A stretch of DNA of 64,000 nucleotides from Synechococcus lacustris (lineage in GTDB: Bacteria > Cyanobacteriota > Cyanobacteriia > PCC-6307 > Cyanobiaceae), in NCBI GenBank assembly GCA_903943975.1, contig CAJAQB010000019.1:62001-126000 (forward strand), written 5' to 3'. Position 1 is the first letter of the stretch; each line of letters begins with the position of its first letter. This document shows, one piece after another, positions 7,935 through 16,849 of the stretch. The notes below the pieces were generated by a model. It was not told where the DNA came from, ran no database searches, and was given only the letters and a program-made list of their open reading frames with translations. A program made the translations under genes and the position numbers.

Positions 7935-9905
7935 ATGAGCGACGCCACGATCGAATCGGTGCTGCACGAATCGCGGCTGTTTGCCCCCCCAGAAGCCCTG
8001 GCTGCGACAGCGCGCATCGGCTCGATGGCGGCCTATCAGGCCCTGGCGGACCAGGCAGAGGCCGATCCCGACCGTTTTTGGGGCGATCAGGCCCGGGAGC
8101 ATTTGCATTGGTTTGAGCCCTTTCATACGGTGCTCAACTGGAGTGATCCGCCCTTTGCCCGTTGGTTTGAGGGGGGCACAACCAATCTTTCCTATAACTG
8201 CCTTGATCGCCATCTCGAGGGCCCCAGGGCCAATAAAACGGCGCTGATCTGGGAGGGGGAACCCGGAGACGGGGGCAGCTACACCTACAGGGAGCTCCAC
8301 AGCGAGGTCTGCAAGGCCGCCAATGCCCTTAAGGCCCTCGGCATTAGCAAGGGCGACCTGGTGGCGCTCTATATGCCGATGGTGCCGGAGGCGGCGATCG
8401 CGATGCTGGCCTGTGCCCGCATCGGCGCGCCCCACTCGGTGGTGTTTGGTGGATTTTCGGCCGAAGCCCTGCGCGATCGCCTGATCGACGGCGCCGTCAA
8501 GTTAGTGATCACCGCCGATGGCGGCTTCCGCAAAGACAAGGCCGTGGCCCTAAAGCCCGCCGTTGATCAAGCCCTGGCGGAGGGTTGTCCCACGGTGCAG
8601 CAGGTGCTGGTGGTGCAGCGCACCAAGCAGCCAACGGCCATGGAGCCAGGCCGGGACCATTGGTGGCATGAGCTGGTGGCTGGCCAGAGCAGCGACTGCC
8701 CGGCGGAACCGATGCAGAGCGAAGACCGCTTGTTTGTGCTCTACACCTCCGGTTCCACCGGCAAACCCAAGGGGGTGGTGCACACCACCGCCGGTTACAA
8801 CCTCTGGGCTCACCTCACCTTCCAGTGGATTTTCGACATTCGCGAGGACGACATCCACTGGTGCACCGCCGATGTGGGCTGGATCACTGGCCACAGTTAC
8901 ATCGTCTATGGACCGCTATCTAATGGCGCCACCACAGTGATGTATGAGGGGGCGCCCCGCCCGGCCAAGCCTGGGGCCTTCTGGGAGGTGATTGAAAAGC
9001 ACAAGGTCTCGATTTTCTATACAGCGCCCACAGCAATCCGTGCCTTCATGAAGAACGGCCGTGAGGTGCCTGATCAATACAACATGAGCTCCCTGCGGAT
9101 CCTCGGCACCGTGGGAGAACCGATCAATCCGGAGGCCTGGATGTGGTATCGCGATGTGATCGGCGGTAATCGCTGTCCGGTGGTTGATACCTGGTGGCAA
9201 ACGGAAACCGGGGGGGTGATGATCAGCCCCCTGCCAGGCGCTACCCCCACCAAGCCCGGCTCCGCCACCTTGCCCTTACCCGGCATTGCCGCCGACGTGG
9301 TTGATATCGATGGCAGCAGTGTTGGCGTTGATGAGGGTGGTTATCTAGCCATCCGCCGCCCTTGGCCTGGGATGTTGCGCACGGTGCACGGTGATCCCGA
9401 ACGCTTCCTTTCGAGCTATTGGCAACACATCCGCCCCGCCGACGGCAGTTACATCTACTTCGCCGGTGACGGCGCCCGCCGCGACAAAGATGGCTACTTC
9501 TGGGTGATGGGCCGGGTTGATGATGTGATCAATGTCTCCGGCCACCGGCTGGGCACGATGGAAATTGAATCAGCCCTGGTGAGCCATCCCGCCGTGGCAG
9601 AGGCCGCAGTAGTGGGGCGCCCCGATGAACTCAAGGGGGAGGGGATTGTGGCTTTTGTGATCCTGCAGGGGGATTGCCACGGCGATGCTGAGCTGGTTAA
9701 GAGCCTGCGTCAACACGTGGGGGTGGAGATCGGCCCGATCGCCCGCCCCGATGAGATCCGCTTCAGTGATGCCCTGCCTAAAACCCGCAGTGGCAAGATC
9801 ATGCGCCGGATCCTGCGGGCCCTGGCGGCGGGTGAAAAGGTGAGCGGCGACACCAGCACCCTCGAAGACCTCTCGGTACTAGACAAACTGAGGTCTGAAG
9901 CTTGA
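7935..9905 (+). CDS. acs: acetyl-CoA synthetase (AMP-forming)
   Basis: Converts acetate, ATP and CoA to acetyl-CoA through an acetyl-adenylate. The 656-residue protein is full length. It has the adenylate-forming P-loop [12 protein letters not shown], the acetyl-pocket region [10 protein letters not shown], the hinge region [16 protein letters not shown], and the C-terminal [11 protein letters not shown] with the lysine that is reversibly acetylated in studied Acs enzymes. I chose ATG at 7935 because the family N-terminus begins just before the conserved F..P..L segment; the frame stays open to 7548, but that part overlaps the HAD gene and is not Acs-like. The Ca2+ ATPase gene follows after 7 bp. 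Confidence 0.96.
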   Translation: MSDATIESVLHESRLFAPPEALAATARIGSMAAYQALADQAEADPDRFWGDQAREHLHWFEPFHTVLNWSDPPFARWFEGGTTNLSYNCLDRHLEGPRANKTALIWEGEPGDGGSYTYRELHSEVCKAANALKALGISKGDLVALYMPMVPEAAIAMLACARIGAPHSVVFGGFSAEALRDRLIDGAVKLVITADGGFRKDKAVALKPAVDQALAEGCPTVQQVLVVQRTKQPTAMEPGRDHWWHELVAGQSSDCPAEPMQSEDRLFVLYTSGSTGKPKGVVHTTAGYNLWAHLTFQWIFDIREDDIHWCTADVGWITGHSYIVYGPLSNGATTVMYEGAPRPAKPGAFWEVIEKHKVSIFYTAPTAIRAFMKNGREVPDQYNMSSLRILGTVGEPINPEAWMWYRDVIGGNRCPVVDTWWQTETGGVMISPLPGATPTKPGSATLPLPGIAADVVDIDGSSVGVDEGGYLAIRRPWPGMLRTVHGDPERFLSSYWQHIRPADGSYIYFAGDGARRDKDGYFWVMGRVDDVINVSGHRLGTMEIESALVSHPAVAEAAVVGRPDELKGEGIVAFVILQGDCHGDAELVKSLRQHVGVEIGPIARPDEIRFSDALPKTRSGKIMRRILRALAAGEKVSGDTSTLEDLSVLDKLRSEA

Positions 9906-9912
9906 CCCCCTG

Positions 9913-12630
9913 ATGGGCTCCACCGCCAACATCTGGCATGCCCTGGCCCTAGAGCAGCTGCCCGCCGACCTGTTGGGGGATCCCAGCCAGGGGGTTGGCC
10001 AGCAGGTGCGGGAGCAGCGACAGCAGCGCTATGGCTTGAACCGATTGCCCAGCAAGGGGGGGCGCAGCAACCTGCGCATCCTGCTGGATCAATTCGTCAA
10101 TGTGATGTTGCTGCTCTTGATCGCCGTGGCGGTGGTGTCGGCGCTGCTGGACCTACAGGCGAAGCAGTTCCCTAAGGATGCAGTGGCGATCGGCGTGATC
10201 GTGTTGCTGAATGCCTTGCTGGGTTACTTCCAGGAGAGTCGGGCCGAATCGGCCCTGGCGGCGCTCCAGGCCCTGGCGATGCCGATGGTGCGGGTGCGCA
10301 TTGCTGCTGAGATCCAGAGCCTGCCCGCCGAACAGTTGGTGCCGGGTGACGTGGTGTTGCTGGAGGCGGGTGATCGGGTGCCGGCGGATTTGCGCCTACT
10401 GGAGGCGGCGCGGCTGGCGGTGCAGGAGTCGGCCCTCACCGGTGAATCCCTGGCGGTGCTTAAGGATGCCAAGGCAGTGCTTAGTGCTGATACGGGCCTG
10501 GCGGAGCGCTTGAACTGCCTCTACCAGGGCACCGAAGTGGTGAACGGTCGTTGTTTGGCCCTGGTGGTAGCCACTGGCGGAGCCACGGAGTTGGGTCGGA
10601 TAGCCAGCCTGTTGGAACAAAGCGAGCAGGGGCCTACGCCGCTGCAGGAGCGCCTTGATCAGTTGGCCAAGGTGTTGGTGGGCTCTGCCCTCGCCCTGGT
10701 GGCCTTGGTGGTGGCGCTGGGGGCCCTGGCGGGCCATCCGGTGGCGGAACTGCTGGAGATTTCCCTGAGCATGGCCGTGGCCATCGTTCCCGAGGGTTTG
10801 CCGGCGGTTATCACCGTTTGCCTAGCGGTGGGCACCGTGCGCATGGCCCAGCGCCATGCCTTGATCCGGCGCTTGCCGGCGGTGGAAACCCTGGGCTCTG
10901 TGACCACGATCTGCAGTGACAAAACCGGCACCCTCACCGCCAATGCAATGACGGTGCAATTGATCGAACCCGCCGATGGGGCAGCCCTTGGCCAAGGCCA
11001 GTGGCATCCCCTGCTGCGCTGTGCGGTGTTGTGCAACGACAGCGTTGTGCCGGAACGCCAGGGGGATGCCGCCGCCCAGGGGGACCCCACGGAAACGGCC
11101 CTGCTCACCGCCAGCCTTGGCCAGGCTTTATCCCCCCGCCAGGAACGGCTGCGTTGGTTGAGGCCACTGGAGTTGCCATTTAGCTCTGAACGGCAACGGA
11201 TGGCGGTGGTGGTTAGCGCCTTGAATCCATTCGATATCCCTGGGCAGACGCCACTGCTGTTGATGAAGGGATCACCCGAACGGGTGCTGGAGCACTGCCA
11301 AAGCATCAGCACCGCCGCTGGACCCCGCAGCATTACCCCAGGGGACCGCGCCGATTTGGAGGAGCATTTTCAAGTTCTGGCAAGTCAGGGACTAAGGCTG
11401 CTCGGTTTTGCCGAACGGCCCTGGCTACAGCCAGTTGATCAAGCCGCCCCTCAAGTCCTAGAGGAAGCCGATGAGCAGGGGCTCTGCTGGCTTGGGCTGA
11501 TCGGCTCGATTGACCCCCCCCGCCCGGAGGCAATTGCAGCTATTAGCCGCTGCCGCTCCGCTGGCATCCGCACGCTGATGATCACCGGCGATCACCCCCG
11601 CACGGCCCTGGCGATCGCCAAGCAGGTGGGTTTGATCGATGCCGACGCTGATGGAAGCGTTGATGGAGCTGATCTAGTCGTTACTGGCCGGGAACTGGAG
11701 CAGCTTTCTGATCATCAGCTGGAACTGGTGGTGGCCAGCACCAATGTGTTTGCCAGGGTATTGCCGGAGCAGAAACTCGATCTGGTGCGCGCCCTGCAGC
11801 GGCGCCATCAGGTGGTAGCGATGACTGGCGATGGCGTGAATGACGCCCCTGCCCTTCGCCAGAGCGACATCGGTGTGGCGATGGGCATCACTGGCACCGA
11901 CGTGAGCCGCGGGGCGGCAGACATGGTGTTACTGGATGACAACTTCGCCACAATTGTTTCGGCTGTGCAAGAGGGGCGACTTGTTTACGAAAACGTGCGC
12001 CGCTTTATCCGCTACATCCTCGGCAGCAATGTGGGCGAACTGATCACGATTGCAGCGGCCCCTCTGCTCGGTTTACCGGTGCCGCTGAGTCCGATGCAGA
12101 TCCTCTGGATGAACCTCGTAACCGACGGCCTGCCAGCCCTTGCCCTCGCCGTAGAACAGTCGGACGACAACTTGATGCTGCGCAAGCCAGCGGGCCGCAA
12201 CGAGACGATCTTTGCCAGGGGCCTGGGCCGCTACATCCTCGAGGTGGGCTTTGTGTTTGCGGCTATTGCCATTCTTTTGATGGCCCTGGTGGTGCGTCAT
12301 CCGCTCAGCGATGGCAACCTCAACCTTGATCCCAACCGTTGGAAAACGATTGTGTTCACCACCCTCTGCATCGCCCAGATGGGCCATGCCCTCTCGGCCC
12401 GTTCCGAGCGGCCTTTGCTGCAGGTGCCGCTGTTTAGCAACCCTTGGTTGATCATGTCTGTGGTTGTAACCAGCCTGTTGCAGCTGGCCCTGATCTATGT
12501 GCCAGTGCTGCAGCGCTTTTTTGGCACCTATCCAATCAGCCTGGCGGAGTTGGGTTTATGCCTGGCCTTCTCGCTGCTGCTGTTGCTTTATCTGGAGCTG
12601 CGCAAGCTATTCAAACGCTCCCACCATTGA
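9913..12630 (+). CDS. P-type Ca2+ ATPase, SERCA-like (PacL type)
   Basis: A 905-residue P2A cation pump. Visible motifs: TGES actuator loop (ALTGESLAV), M4 PEGLPAVITVCLAVGT, the phosphorylation site DKTGTLTAN, and MTGDGVNDAPAL. In the transport helices it keeps SNVGE in M5 and NLVTDGLPALAL in M6, matching the Asn/Glu and Asn/Thr/Asp residues that form both Ca2+ sites in SERCA; this argues for Ca2+ rather than Na+/K+. It probably exports Ca2+ across the plasma membrane or loads an internal space. It lies 7 bp after acs. Its last 43 bp overlap the convergent DUF1350 gene. Confidence 0.93.
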   Translation: MGSTANIWHALALEQLPADLLGDPSQGVGQQVREQRQQRYGLNRLPSKGGRSNLRILLDQFVNVMLLLLIAVAVVSALLDLQAKQFPKDAVAIGVIVLLNALLGYFQESRAESALAALQALAMPMVRVRIAAEIQSLPAEQLVPGDVVLLEAGDRVPADLRLLEAARLAVQESALTGESLAVLKDAKAVLSADTGLAERLNCLYQGTEVVNGRCLALVVATGGATELGRIASLLEQSEQGPTPLQERLDQLAKVLVGSALALVALVVALGALAGHPVAELLEISLSMAVAIVPEGLPAVITVCLAVGTVRMAQRHALIRRLPAVETLGSVTTICSDKTGTLTANAMTVQLIEPADGAALGQGQWHPLLRCAVLCNDSVVPERQGDAAAQGDPTETALLTASLGQALSPRQERLRWLRPLELPFSSERQRMAVVVSALNPFDIPGQTPLLLMKGSPERVLEHCQSISTAAGPRSITPGDRADLEEHFQVLASQGLRLLGFAERPWLQPVDQAAPQVLEEADEQGLCWLGLIGSIDPPRPEAIAAISRCRSAGIRTLMITGDHPRTALAIAKQVGLIDADADGSVDGADLVVTGRELEQLSDHQLELVVASTNVFARVLPEQKLDLVRALQRRHQVVAMTGDGVNDAPALRQSDIGVAMGITGTDVSRGAADMVLLDDNFATIVSAVQEGRLVYENVRRFIRYILGSNVGELITIAAAPLLGLPVPLSPMQILWMNLVTDGLPALALAVEQSDDNLMLRKPAGRNETIFARGLGRYILEVGFVFAAIAILLMALVVRHPLSDGNLNLDPNRWKTIVFTTLCIAQMGHALSARSERPLLQVPLFSNPWLIMSVVVTSLLQLALIYVPVLQRFFGTYPISLAELGLCLAFSLLLLLYLELRKLFKRSHH

Positions 12631-13328
12631 GTAATTGCTGAGGCGAGCCGCTCCAATTGCCGTTGCCGCCCCCCATCCCCAAGGCCGCCAAGGAATTGTT
12701 GACGCAGGCCGGCACTGGCTGGGGTGAGGTGATCACCGGCTAATTCCAGCCATTGGCTGCCGTCCTGGGGGCGCCGTTGTAACGCCTCAAACAGTTGGGC
12801 GCTCTGGTCGAGCTCATCACTGCGAAAACGAATCACCAGGTTATGGGGGGGGCCGTAGCTGGTTTCGATCAGCCGCAGGGCCTCCGCCGGGGAGGGGCTG
12901 AACTCTGTGGTTACCCCTAGGCGGGGAGCCAGCTCGCCGAGCAGGGGGATCGAGCGGCCGGCGGCGAAATTGTTGAAACTGATCAGCCCACAGCCGCCAC
13001 AGCCGCGGCCCTGGTCGGGGGCCAGCAGCTGCAATTTGCAGCCCATGCTGTGGCCCAGCCGCAGGGTGGGCAATCGGATTCCTGGGCCTTGGCGTTCCTG
13101 CTGACGCCGAAAGGCGCGCCAGGCCTGCACCGCCAGCAGCTGGTGGTCAAAGCCTGGTACAAACGGCCAGGCCTGCACCGCCCAACCCTGCTGGGCGAGG
13201 GCCTCCAACAGCCGCCGATAGCTCAGTTGGGGGCTAGTGCCTAAACCGCTACCACCGATGAACTCAAGCCGACCCTTGGCTTGGGGTGGTTCCAGCAGCC
13301 AGAGCTCCCCCACCTGGCGCCAGTTCAT
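12588..13328 (-). CDS. DUF1350 family alpha/beta-hydrolase-like protein
   Basis: 246 residues. The N-terminal FIGGSGLGTSPQLSYRRLLE and the central GHSMGCKLQLL, resembling a G-x-S-x-G nucleophile elbow, match the DUF1350 family found in cyanobacteria and plastids, which is assigned an alpha/beta-hydrolase fold. Substrate unknown. I chose ATG at 13328 because it overlaps the TGA of the peroxiredoxin gene (ATGA), implying coupled translation. The 3' end overlaps the convergent Ca2+ ATPase gene by 43 bp. Confidence 0.82.
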   Translation of the reverse strand: MNWRQVGELWLLEPPQAKGRLEFIGGSGLGTSPQLSYRRLLEALAQQGWAVQAWPFVPGFDHQLLAVQAWRAFRRQQERQGPGIRLPTLRLGHSMGCKLQLLAPDQGRGCGGCGLISFNNFAAGRSIPLLGELAPRLGVTTEFSPSPAEALRLIETSYGPPHNLVIRFRSDELDQSAQLFEALQRRPQDGSQWLELAGDHLTPASAGLRQQFLGGLGDGGRQRQLERLASAITQWWERLNSLRSSR

Positions 13329-13783
13329 CAAGCCTTGAGCTGCTCCAAACATTGGCGGGCCTGGCCCACGTGGGCGCTGGCATCAAGCATGGCGTTGAAA
13401 GCAAGCCGCACTTGGCCCTGGCCATCGATCACATAGGTAACTCGCCCGGGCAGAAACAACAGGGCCTTGGCCACACCAAAGGCCTGGCGCAGCTTGTTTC
13501 CTTCATCCACCAGCAATGGGAAGGGCAGCTGATGGCGCTCCACAAATTTGCGGTGGCTGGCGGCACCATCGCCACTCACCCCCCACACCTCTGCCCCCAG
13601 GGCCTGGAGGCTGGCGTAGTTATCACGAAAGGCACAGGCCTCTGCGGTGCAGCCCGGGGTGTCGTCTTTTGGATAGAAAAACAGCACCAGCGGTTTGCCG
13701 TTTAGATCCTCTAGTCCCCTGCTAACGCCGTTTTGATCCTTCAGGCGGAAGGCCGGAGCCTTGTCCCCAACTGCTATGGCCAT
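13328..13783 (-). CDS. bcp: thiol peroxidase, Bcp/PrxQ-type peroxiredoxin
   Basis: Reduces hydrogen peroxide and organic hydroperoxides, probably with thioredoxin as electron donor. The 151-residue protein begins with GDKAPAFRLKDQ and has the active site FYPKDDTPGCTAEACAFRD; the first cysteine is peroxidatic and the second, five residues on, fits the atypical 2-Cys arrangement of Bcp/PrxQ. I chose ATG at 13783 because the family N-terminus begins there; the upstream open frame is not Prx-like. The gene is divergent from the exonuclease gene and coupled to DUF1350 downstream. Confidence 0.94.
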   Translation of the reverse strand: MAIAVGDKAPAFRLKDQNGVSRGLEDLNGKPLVLFFYPKDDTPGCTAEACAFRDNYASLQALGAEVWGVSGDGAASHRKFVERHQLPFPLLVDEGNKLRQAFGVAKALLFLPGRVTYVIDGQGQVRLAFNAMLDASAHVGQARQCLEQLKA

Positions 13784-13873
13784 GGCAGAGGTGATGCTTT
13801 CCCAGACCCTAGTCAGAAACAAGCCAAAGCTCGAGCCAAGCTGAGAACATGGCTTGAGTAGCAGTAGGTGGCC

Positions 13874-14638
13874 ATGGCTGAACAGGGGTCGCCTGGCTGG
13901 CAACAAACGAGCCTGCTCTCCCTGGTGCCACCCCAGGAGCAGCCCCTAGTACCCCAACGGCTGCTGATCCTGGACACGGAAACCAGCGGTCTCGATCCGG
14001 AGCGGCACCAGTGCTTGGAAGTGGGGGCAATCCTGTTTTCGGTGCCCCAGCGGGCCGTGCTGGCCCAGCTCTCCTTCCTGATTCCAGCTGCCAGTAACGC
14101 CGCTGAAGCACTCAACGGCATTGCCCCTGCCGCCACCCAGGAACCCCAGCCCTGGCAGCAAAGCCTTGCCCTGCTCGAGGCCTTGGCCTCCCAGGCCCAG
14201 CTGCTGGTGGCCCATAACGCCGCCTTTGATCGGGCCTGGTTTGGGCGGGGGGCCCTGCCGAAGCTGCCCCTGCCCTGGCTTTGCAGCATGGAAGACATAA
14301 GTTGGCCGGCCCAGCGGCAGTTGCGGCCCCGGCCCTCGGTGCGAGACCTGGCCCTGGCCTATGGCGTGCCTGTGTGGGCGGCCCATCGGGCCCTCACCGA
14401 TTGCATTTATCTCGCCCAGGTGTTTGAACGCTGCACTGACCTGGAGACCTTGCTGCGCGAAGGGCGCGAACCGCGCCAGCTCTACCGGGCCCAGGTTTCC
14501 TTTGAGGAGCGGTATCTGGCCCGGGATGCCGGCTTCAGCTGGAACAACCCTGTGCAGGGGGCCTGGACCCGCAGGCTTAGTGAACGGCAATTGCAGGCCC
14601 TTGCCCTGCCCTTTGCCACTAGCCCGGTGGCCAGCTGA
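13874..14638 (+). CDS. DEDDh 3'-5' exonuclease (DnaQ/epsilon-like)
   Basis: 254 residues with the exonuclease domain of the DnaQ superfamily: Exo I LILDTETSGLDPE, Exo II region LLVAHNAAFDRAWF and Exo III AAHRALTDC, giving the D-E-D-D set with histidine. The C-terminal part contains FEERYLARDAGFSWN, which resembles a segment of cyanobacterial exonucleases beyond the nuclease core. It could proofread for DNA polymerase III (DnaE has no exonuclease of its own) or process RNA/DNA ends. A GTG at 13868 is an alternative start two codons upstream. Confidence 0.85.
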   Translation: MAEQGSPGWQQTSLLSLVPPQEQPLVPQRLLILDTETSGLDPERHQCLEVGAILFSVPQRAVLAQLSFLIPAASNAAEALNGIAPAATQEPQPWQQSLALLEALASQAQLLVAHNAAFDRAWFGRGALPKLPLPWLCSMEDISWPAQRQLRPRPSVRDLALAYGVPVWAAHRALTDCIYLAQVFERCTDLETLLREGREPRQLYRAQVSFEERYLARDAGFSWNNPVQGAWTRRLSERQLQALALPFATSPVAS

Positions 14639-14680
14639 GGGGGCGTTGCCCTTTGCCTGGGGTGTGGCCACTGTGGGGCG

Positions 14681-14908
14681 ATGGATCAGCGTCAGTTGCT
14701 TGCACTCCAACTGGCCTCCTGGCAACGGGCCCGCACCCTGGCCCGCTTGATCCGGGAGGCGGAGCACCTCTGGCATGTGGATGTGCGCGACCTGCAGCGC
14801 CTCGGGGCCCTGGAACTAGACCAACTCCTCCATGAGGTGCCCCCCGGCTTGAAGCCGAGGGTGAACCGCTGGTTAAAGGGCTATCGGGCCGCCACCCGGC
14901 TCAGCTAG
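14681..14908 (+). CDS. small conserved-looking helical protein
   Basis: 75 residues, predicted helical, rich in Leu, Arg and Ala, with no membrane segment and no motif I can name. It follows the exonuclease gene by 42 bp in the same direction, and its stop is one base from the stop of the convergent ferredoxin gene, so a transcript from one gene must read close to the other. Codon use matches the neighbours. Confidence 0.6.
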   Translation: MDQRQLLALQLASWQRARTLARLIREAEHLWHVDVRDLQRLGALELDQLLHEVPPGLKPRVNRWLKGYRAATRLS

Positions 14909-14909
14909 C

Positions 14910-15194
14910 TCAGCTCAGCTCAGCGCCGACGTTGGCCCTGATATTGCAATCGGCGGTGGGATAGCTCACGCAAAGCAGCGCAAAGCCCTGGGCGATCTGG
15001 TCATCATCAAGGAAGCTTTGGTCGGATTGATCCACCGAACCGCTCAGCAGTTTTGCGGCACAGGCGGAACAGGCTCCGGCCCGGCAGGAGGAGGGCAGGT
15101 CGATACCTGCCTCTTCGGCCGCATCGAGGATGTAGGTGTCATCGGCACAGCTGAAACTCTGGCCCCCTTCAACCGTGATCGTGTAATTGGCCAT
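14910..15194 (-). CDS. petF: plant-type [2Fe-2S] ferredoxin
   Basis: A 94-residue soluble electron carrier of the PetF family, accepting electrons from photosystem I and passing them to FNR, bilin reductases and other enzymes. The cluster ligands are in [14 protein letters not shown] with the fourth cysteine in FALLCVSYP. The protein is short and acidic, with [17 protein letters not shown] typical of photosynthetic ferredoxins. A good ribosome-binding site (GAGGA) precedes the ATG. PcyA, encoded at 60026, depends on such a ferredoxin. Confidence 0.95.
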   Translation of the reverse strand: MANYTITVEGGQSFSCADDTYILDAAEEAGIDLPSSCRAGACSACAAKLLSGSVDQSDQSFLDDDQIAQGFALLCVSYPTADCNIRANVGAELS

Positions 15195-15217
15195 GGGTTC
15201 CTCTGAATAGAGATAGG

Positions 15218-15239
15218 TGCTAGCAGCTGGCGGCTAGCA
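15218..15239. promoter_or_regulatory. 7-bp inverted repeat in the ferredoxin leader
   Basis: TGCTAGC and GCTAGCA form a perfect inverted repeat separated by 8 bp, about 24 bp upstream of the ferredoxin ATG. It could be an operator or a leader hairpin. It carries no recognised regulator consensus. Confidence 0.35.
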
Positions 15240-15253
15240 GCGCTGTTTTAGCC

Positions 15254-15284
15254 CAAAAAAAAGACCGGCAGATTGCCAGTCTTT
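15254..15284 (-). terminator. intrinsic terminator after tRNA-Pro
   Basis: On the minus strand AAGACTGGCA and TGCCGGTCTT pair with one mismatch around a 3-nt loop and run into a T-tract of eight. It lies directly downstream of the tRNA-Pro gene and upstream of the ferredoxin gene, isolating the two transcripts. Confidence 0.8.
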
Positions 15285-15295
15285 GTTTCAAAAAA

Positions 15296-15369
15296 TCGGA
15301 GCGGCGGGATTTGAACCCACGACCCCTACTACCCCAAAGTAGTGCGCTACCAAGCTGCGCCACGCCCCG
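15296..15369 (-). tRNA. tRNA-Pro (anticodon GGG)
   Basis: A 74-nt cloverleaf on the minus strand. The acceptor arm CGGGGCG pairs with CGCTCCG (one G-U) and is followed by discriminator A. The D-arm reads GCGCAGCTTGGTAGCGC. The anticodon stem CTACT/AGTAG encloses loop TTGGGGT, so positions 34-36 are GGG. The T-arm contains GGTTCAAATCC. CCA is not encoded. Confidence 0.95.
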
Positions 15370-15402
15370 ATCGAATTGAAGTTACCACAGCAACCTGGCC
15401 GC

Positions 15403-15741
15403 TTAACGCTTCTGGCGCAGGCGCTTAAGCAGCCTCTCGCTTAGCTCATCCCGGCGTTGGCGTCCATAGCCCCAGAGCCCTTCCTGGTGGGCCAGTTGGC
15501 GTAGCTGGGCGAAGGAAAGGGCCGCCAGCATCAGTTCCGGCACCCGTCGCCAGGCGGCGGCCGGGGCGGGCAGCTGGTTCTCCCCTTCGGGGTCCTGGAA
15601 CCCCGCCAGGGCGCCGCTGGCCAGCCACTCCGGCACCAGCACAATCAGTACGGCCAGCAGGCCGTAGAGCTCCACCAAGCCCCGGGGCATGGGATGCAAT
15701 GGGCGTTGCTGTTTTGGTGGCTGGGGGCGGGGCTCCGGCAC
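15403..15741 (-). CDS. small membrane protein with a Rho-N/SAP-like C-terminal motif
   Basis: About 112 residues. A Pro-rich N-terminus is followed by one hydrophobic segment (LVELYGLLAVLIVLVPEWL). The C-terminal LRQLAHQEGLWGYGRQRRDELSERLLKRL resembles the helix-extended-helix of Rho N-terminal/SAP-type domains (L..LA...GI.GYS...K.EL...L). That suggests nucleic-acid binding, but the resemblance is by eye. The start is uncertain: GTG 15741 is used here, ATG 15690 is the alternative. It is downstream of the secreted protein below, with a short gap. Confidence 0.6.
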   Translation of the reverse strand: MPEPRPQPPKQQRPLHPMPRGLVELYGLLAVLIVLVPEWLASGALAGFQDPEGENQLPAPAAAWRRVPELMLAALSFAQLRQLAHQEGLWGYGRQRRDELSERLLKRLRQKR

Positions 15742-15769
15742 CAGGGGGGCTTCGAGGGGGCGGGGTTGA

Positions 15770-16135
15770 TTAAACCTGTTGAAAGCGATGACAACGGGTG
15801 CTGGTGAGCAAATCTTCGATGGTGATCTCATCACCATTCAGCGTGAGCGTGAGCCGATCGTTGCTGTAGCGCGTTACGAGGGAATTGCGCTGGTCTCGGA
15901 AGAGATTGATCTTGTAGCCATTGCGATAGAGCGAGGCCTGGCTGGCGTTGCGTTCCAGTAATAGGCCACTTTCGTCTGTGCAGCGATATTGCTCCTCCAG
16001 CTCGTAGTTCTCCCACCAGGGGGAAGGACCCGCCAGCGAGGGCATTGCTGGCCCCCAGCTGAGCAGAAGGGCCCCAAGGGAGCCCAGCAGCCAGCGGGGG
16101 GGGCGCTGGCCCGGTTCAGGGGCTGATCGGCTCAT
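15770..16135 (-). CDS. secreted protein of unknown function
   Basis: 121 residues. A basic N-terminus (RPPRWLLGSLGALLLSWG) and a cleavage-like ALxSLAG segment indicate an export signal, followed by a beta-rich domain with two cysteines (YRCTDESG and STRCHRF) that could form a disulfide. I do not recognise the family. I chose ATG at 16135, which overlaps the msrA 3' end by 20 bp in another frame; the two genes are probably co-transcribed. Confidence 0.65.
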   Translation of the reverse strand: MSRSAPEPGQRPPRWLLGSLGALLLSWGPAMPSLAGPSPWWENYELEEQYRCTDESGLLLERNASQASLYRNGYKINLFRDQRNSLVTRYSNDRLTLTLNGDEITIEDLLTSTRCHRFQQV

Positions 16136-16799
16136 TGTTACCGCGCAATACACAGTGGCTAACTGACCAGTCGTAGTGCGTCCAAACGCTGCTGGGAAGT
16201 TGATAGTGGCCACCAGGAAACTGGCCGAGGCTGATGCCGCTGGGCTGGGCAGAACAGTAGGGGCGGCCGCCCGGCTTGGCCAGGTACTGCTGGTGATAGG
16301 CCTCCGCTGGGTAAAAGCTTTGATCCTGGGCAATTTCCGTGGTGATGCGGCCAAAACCCTTGGCGCTGAGCAGTTCCTGATAGGCATCCCTGCTGGCCAG
16401 GGCCAGCTGCACCAGGGCCGGGTCATTTACGTAGATGGCAGAGCGGTATTGGCTGCCGCGGTCGTTGCCCTGGCGGTTGCCCTGGGTGGGGTCGTGGCAT
16501 TCCCAGAAGAGCTTGAGCAGATCACTGAAATCGATGCGGTCGTTGTTCCACACCACCCGCACCACCTCCGCATGGCCGGTGCGGCCGCTGCATACGGCGT
16601 CGTAGCTGGGGGCTGGGTCGCTGCCGCCGGCGTAGCCCACGGCTGTGGTTTCCACCCCCGGCAGCCGCCAGAAGCCCTTTTCCGCCCCCCAGAAGCAACC
16701 GCAGCCAAACAGCACCTCCCCCTGCCCCGCCAAGGGCGCCGCCGCAATCGCCGTGCCCAGCACCGCATGGTTACCAGGTGCTTTCAGCCACTCAAACAT
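16116..16799 (-). CDS. msrA: peptide-methionine (S)-S-oxide reductase
   Basis: Repairs oxidised methionine (S-epimer) in proteins using thioredoxin. The 227-residue protein has the catalytic FGCGCFWGAEKGFWRLPGV motif with the nucleophilic cysteine in GCFWG, YAGGSDPAPSYDAVCSGRTGHAE, and FWECHDPTQGNRQGND, all MsrA hallmarks. C-terminal cysteines (PYCSAQ and SHC) may act as resolving residues. There is no MsrB domain fused. It shares the minus-strand cluster with the ABC exporter upstream. Confidence 0.96.
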   Translation of the reverse strand: MFEWLKAPGNHAVLGTAIAAAPLAGQGEVLFGCGCFWGAEKGFWRLPGVETTAVGYAGGSDPAPSYDAVCSGRTGHAEVVRVVWNNDRIDFSDLLKLFWECHDPTQGNRQGNDRGSQYRSAIYVNDPALVQLALASRDAYQELLSAKGFGRITTEIAQDQSFYPAEAYHQQYLAKPGGRPYCSAQPSGISLGQFPGGHYQLPSSVWTHYDWSVSHCVLRGNNEPISP

Positions 16800-16849
16800 C
16801 AGGAAAAATCCCCTGCTCCCTTGGCTACGGGTTCTAGGGCAAATGCAGC

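Noticed and set aside
10659-11333. 224-residue open frame antisense to the Ca2+ ATPase
   Set aside because: No motif and a biased composition; it is opposite an intact P-type ATPase core.
13946-14776. 276-residue open frame antisense to the exonuclease
   Set aside because: High GC produces long antisense frames; the plus-strand exonuclease has all catalytic motifs and this frame has none.
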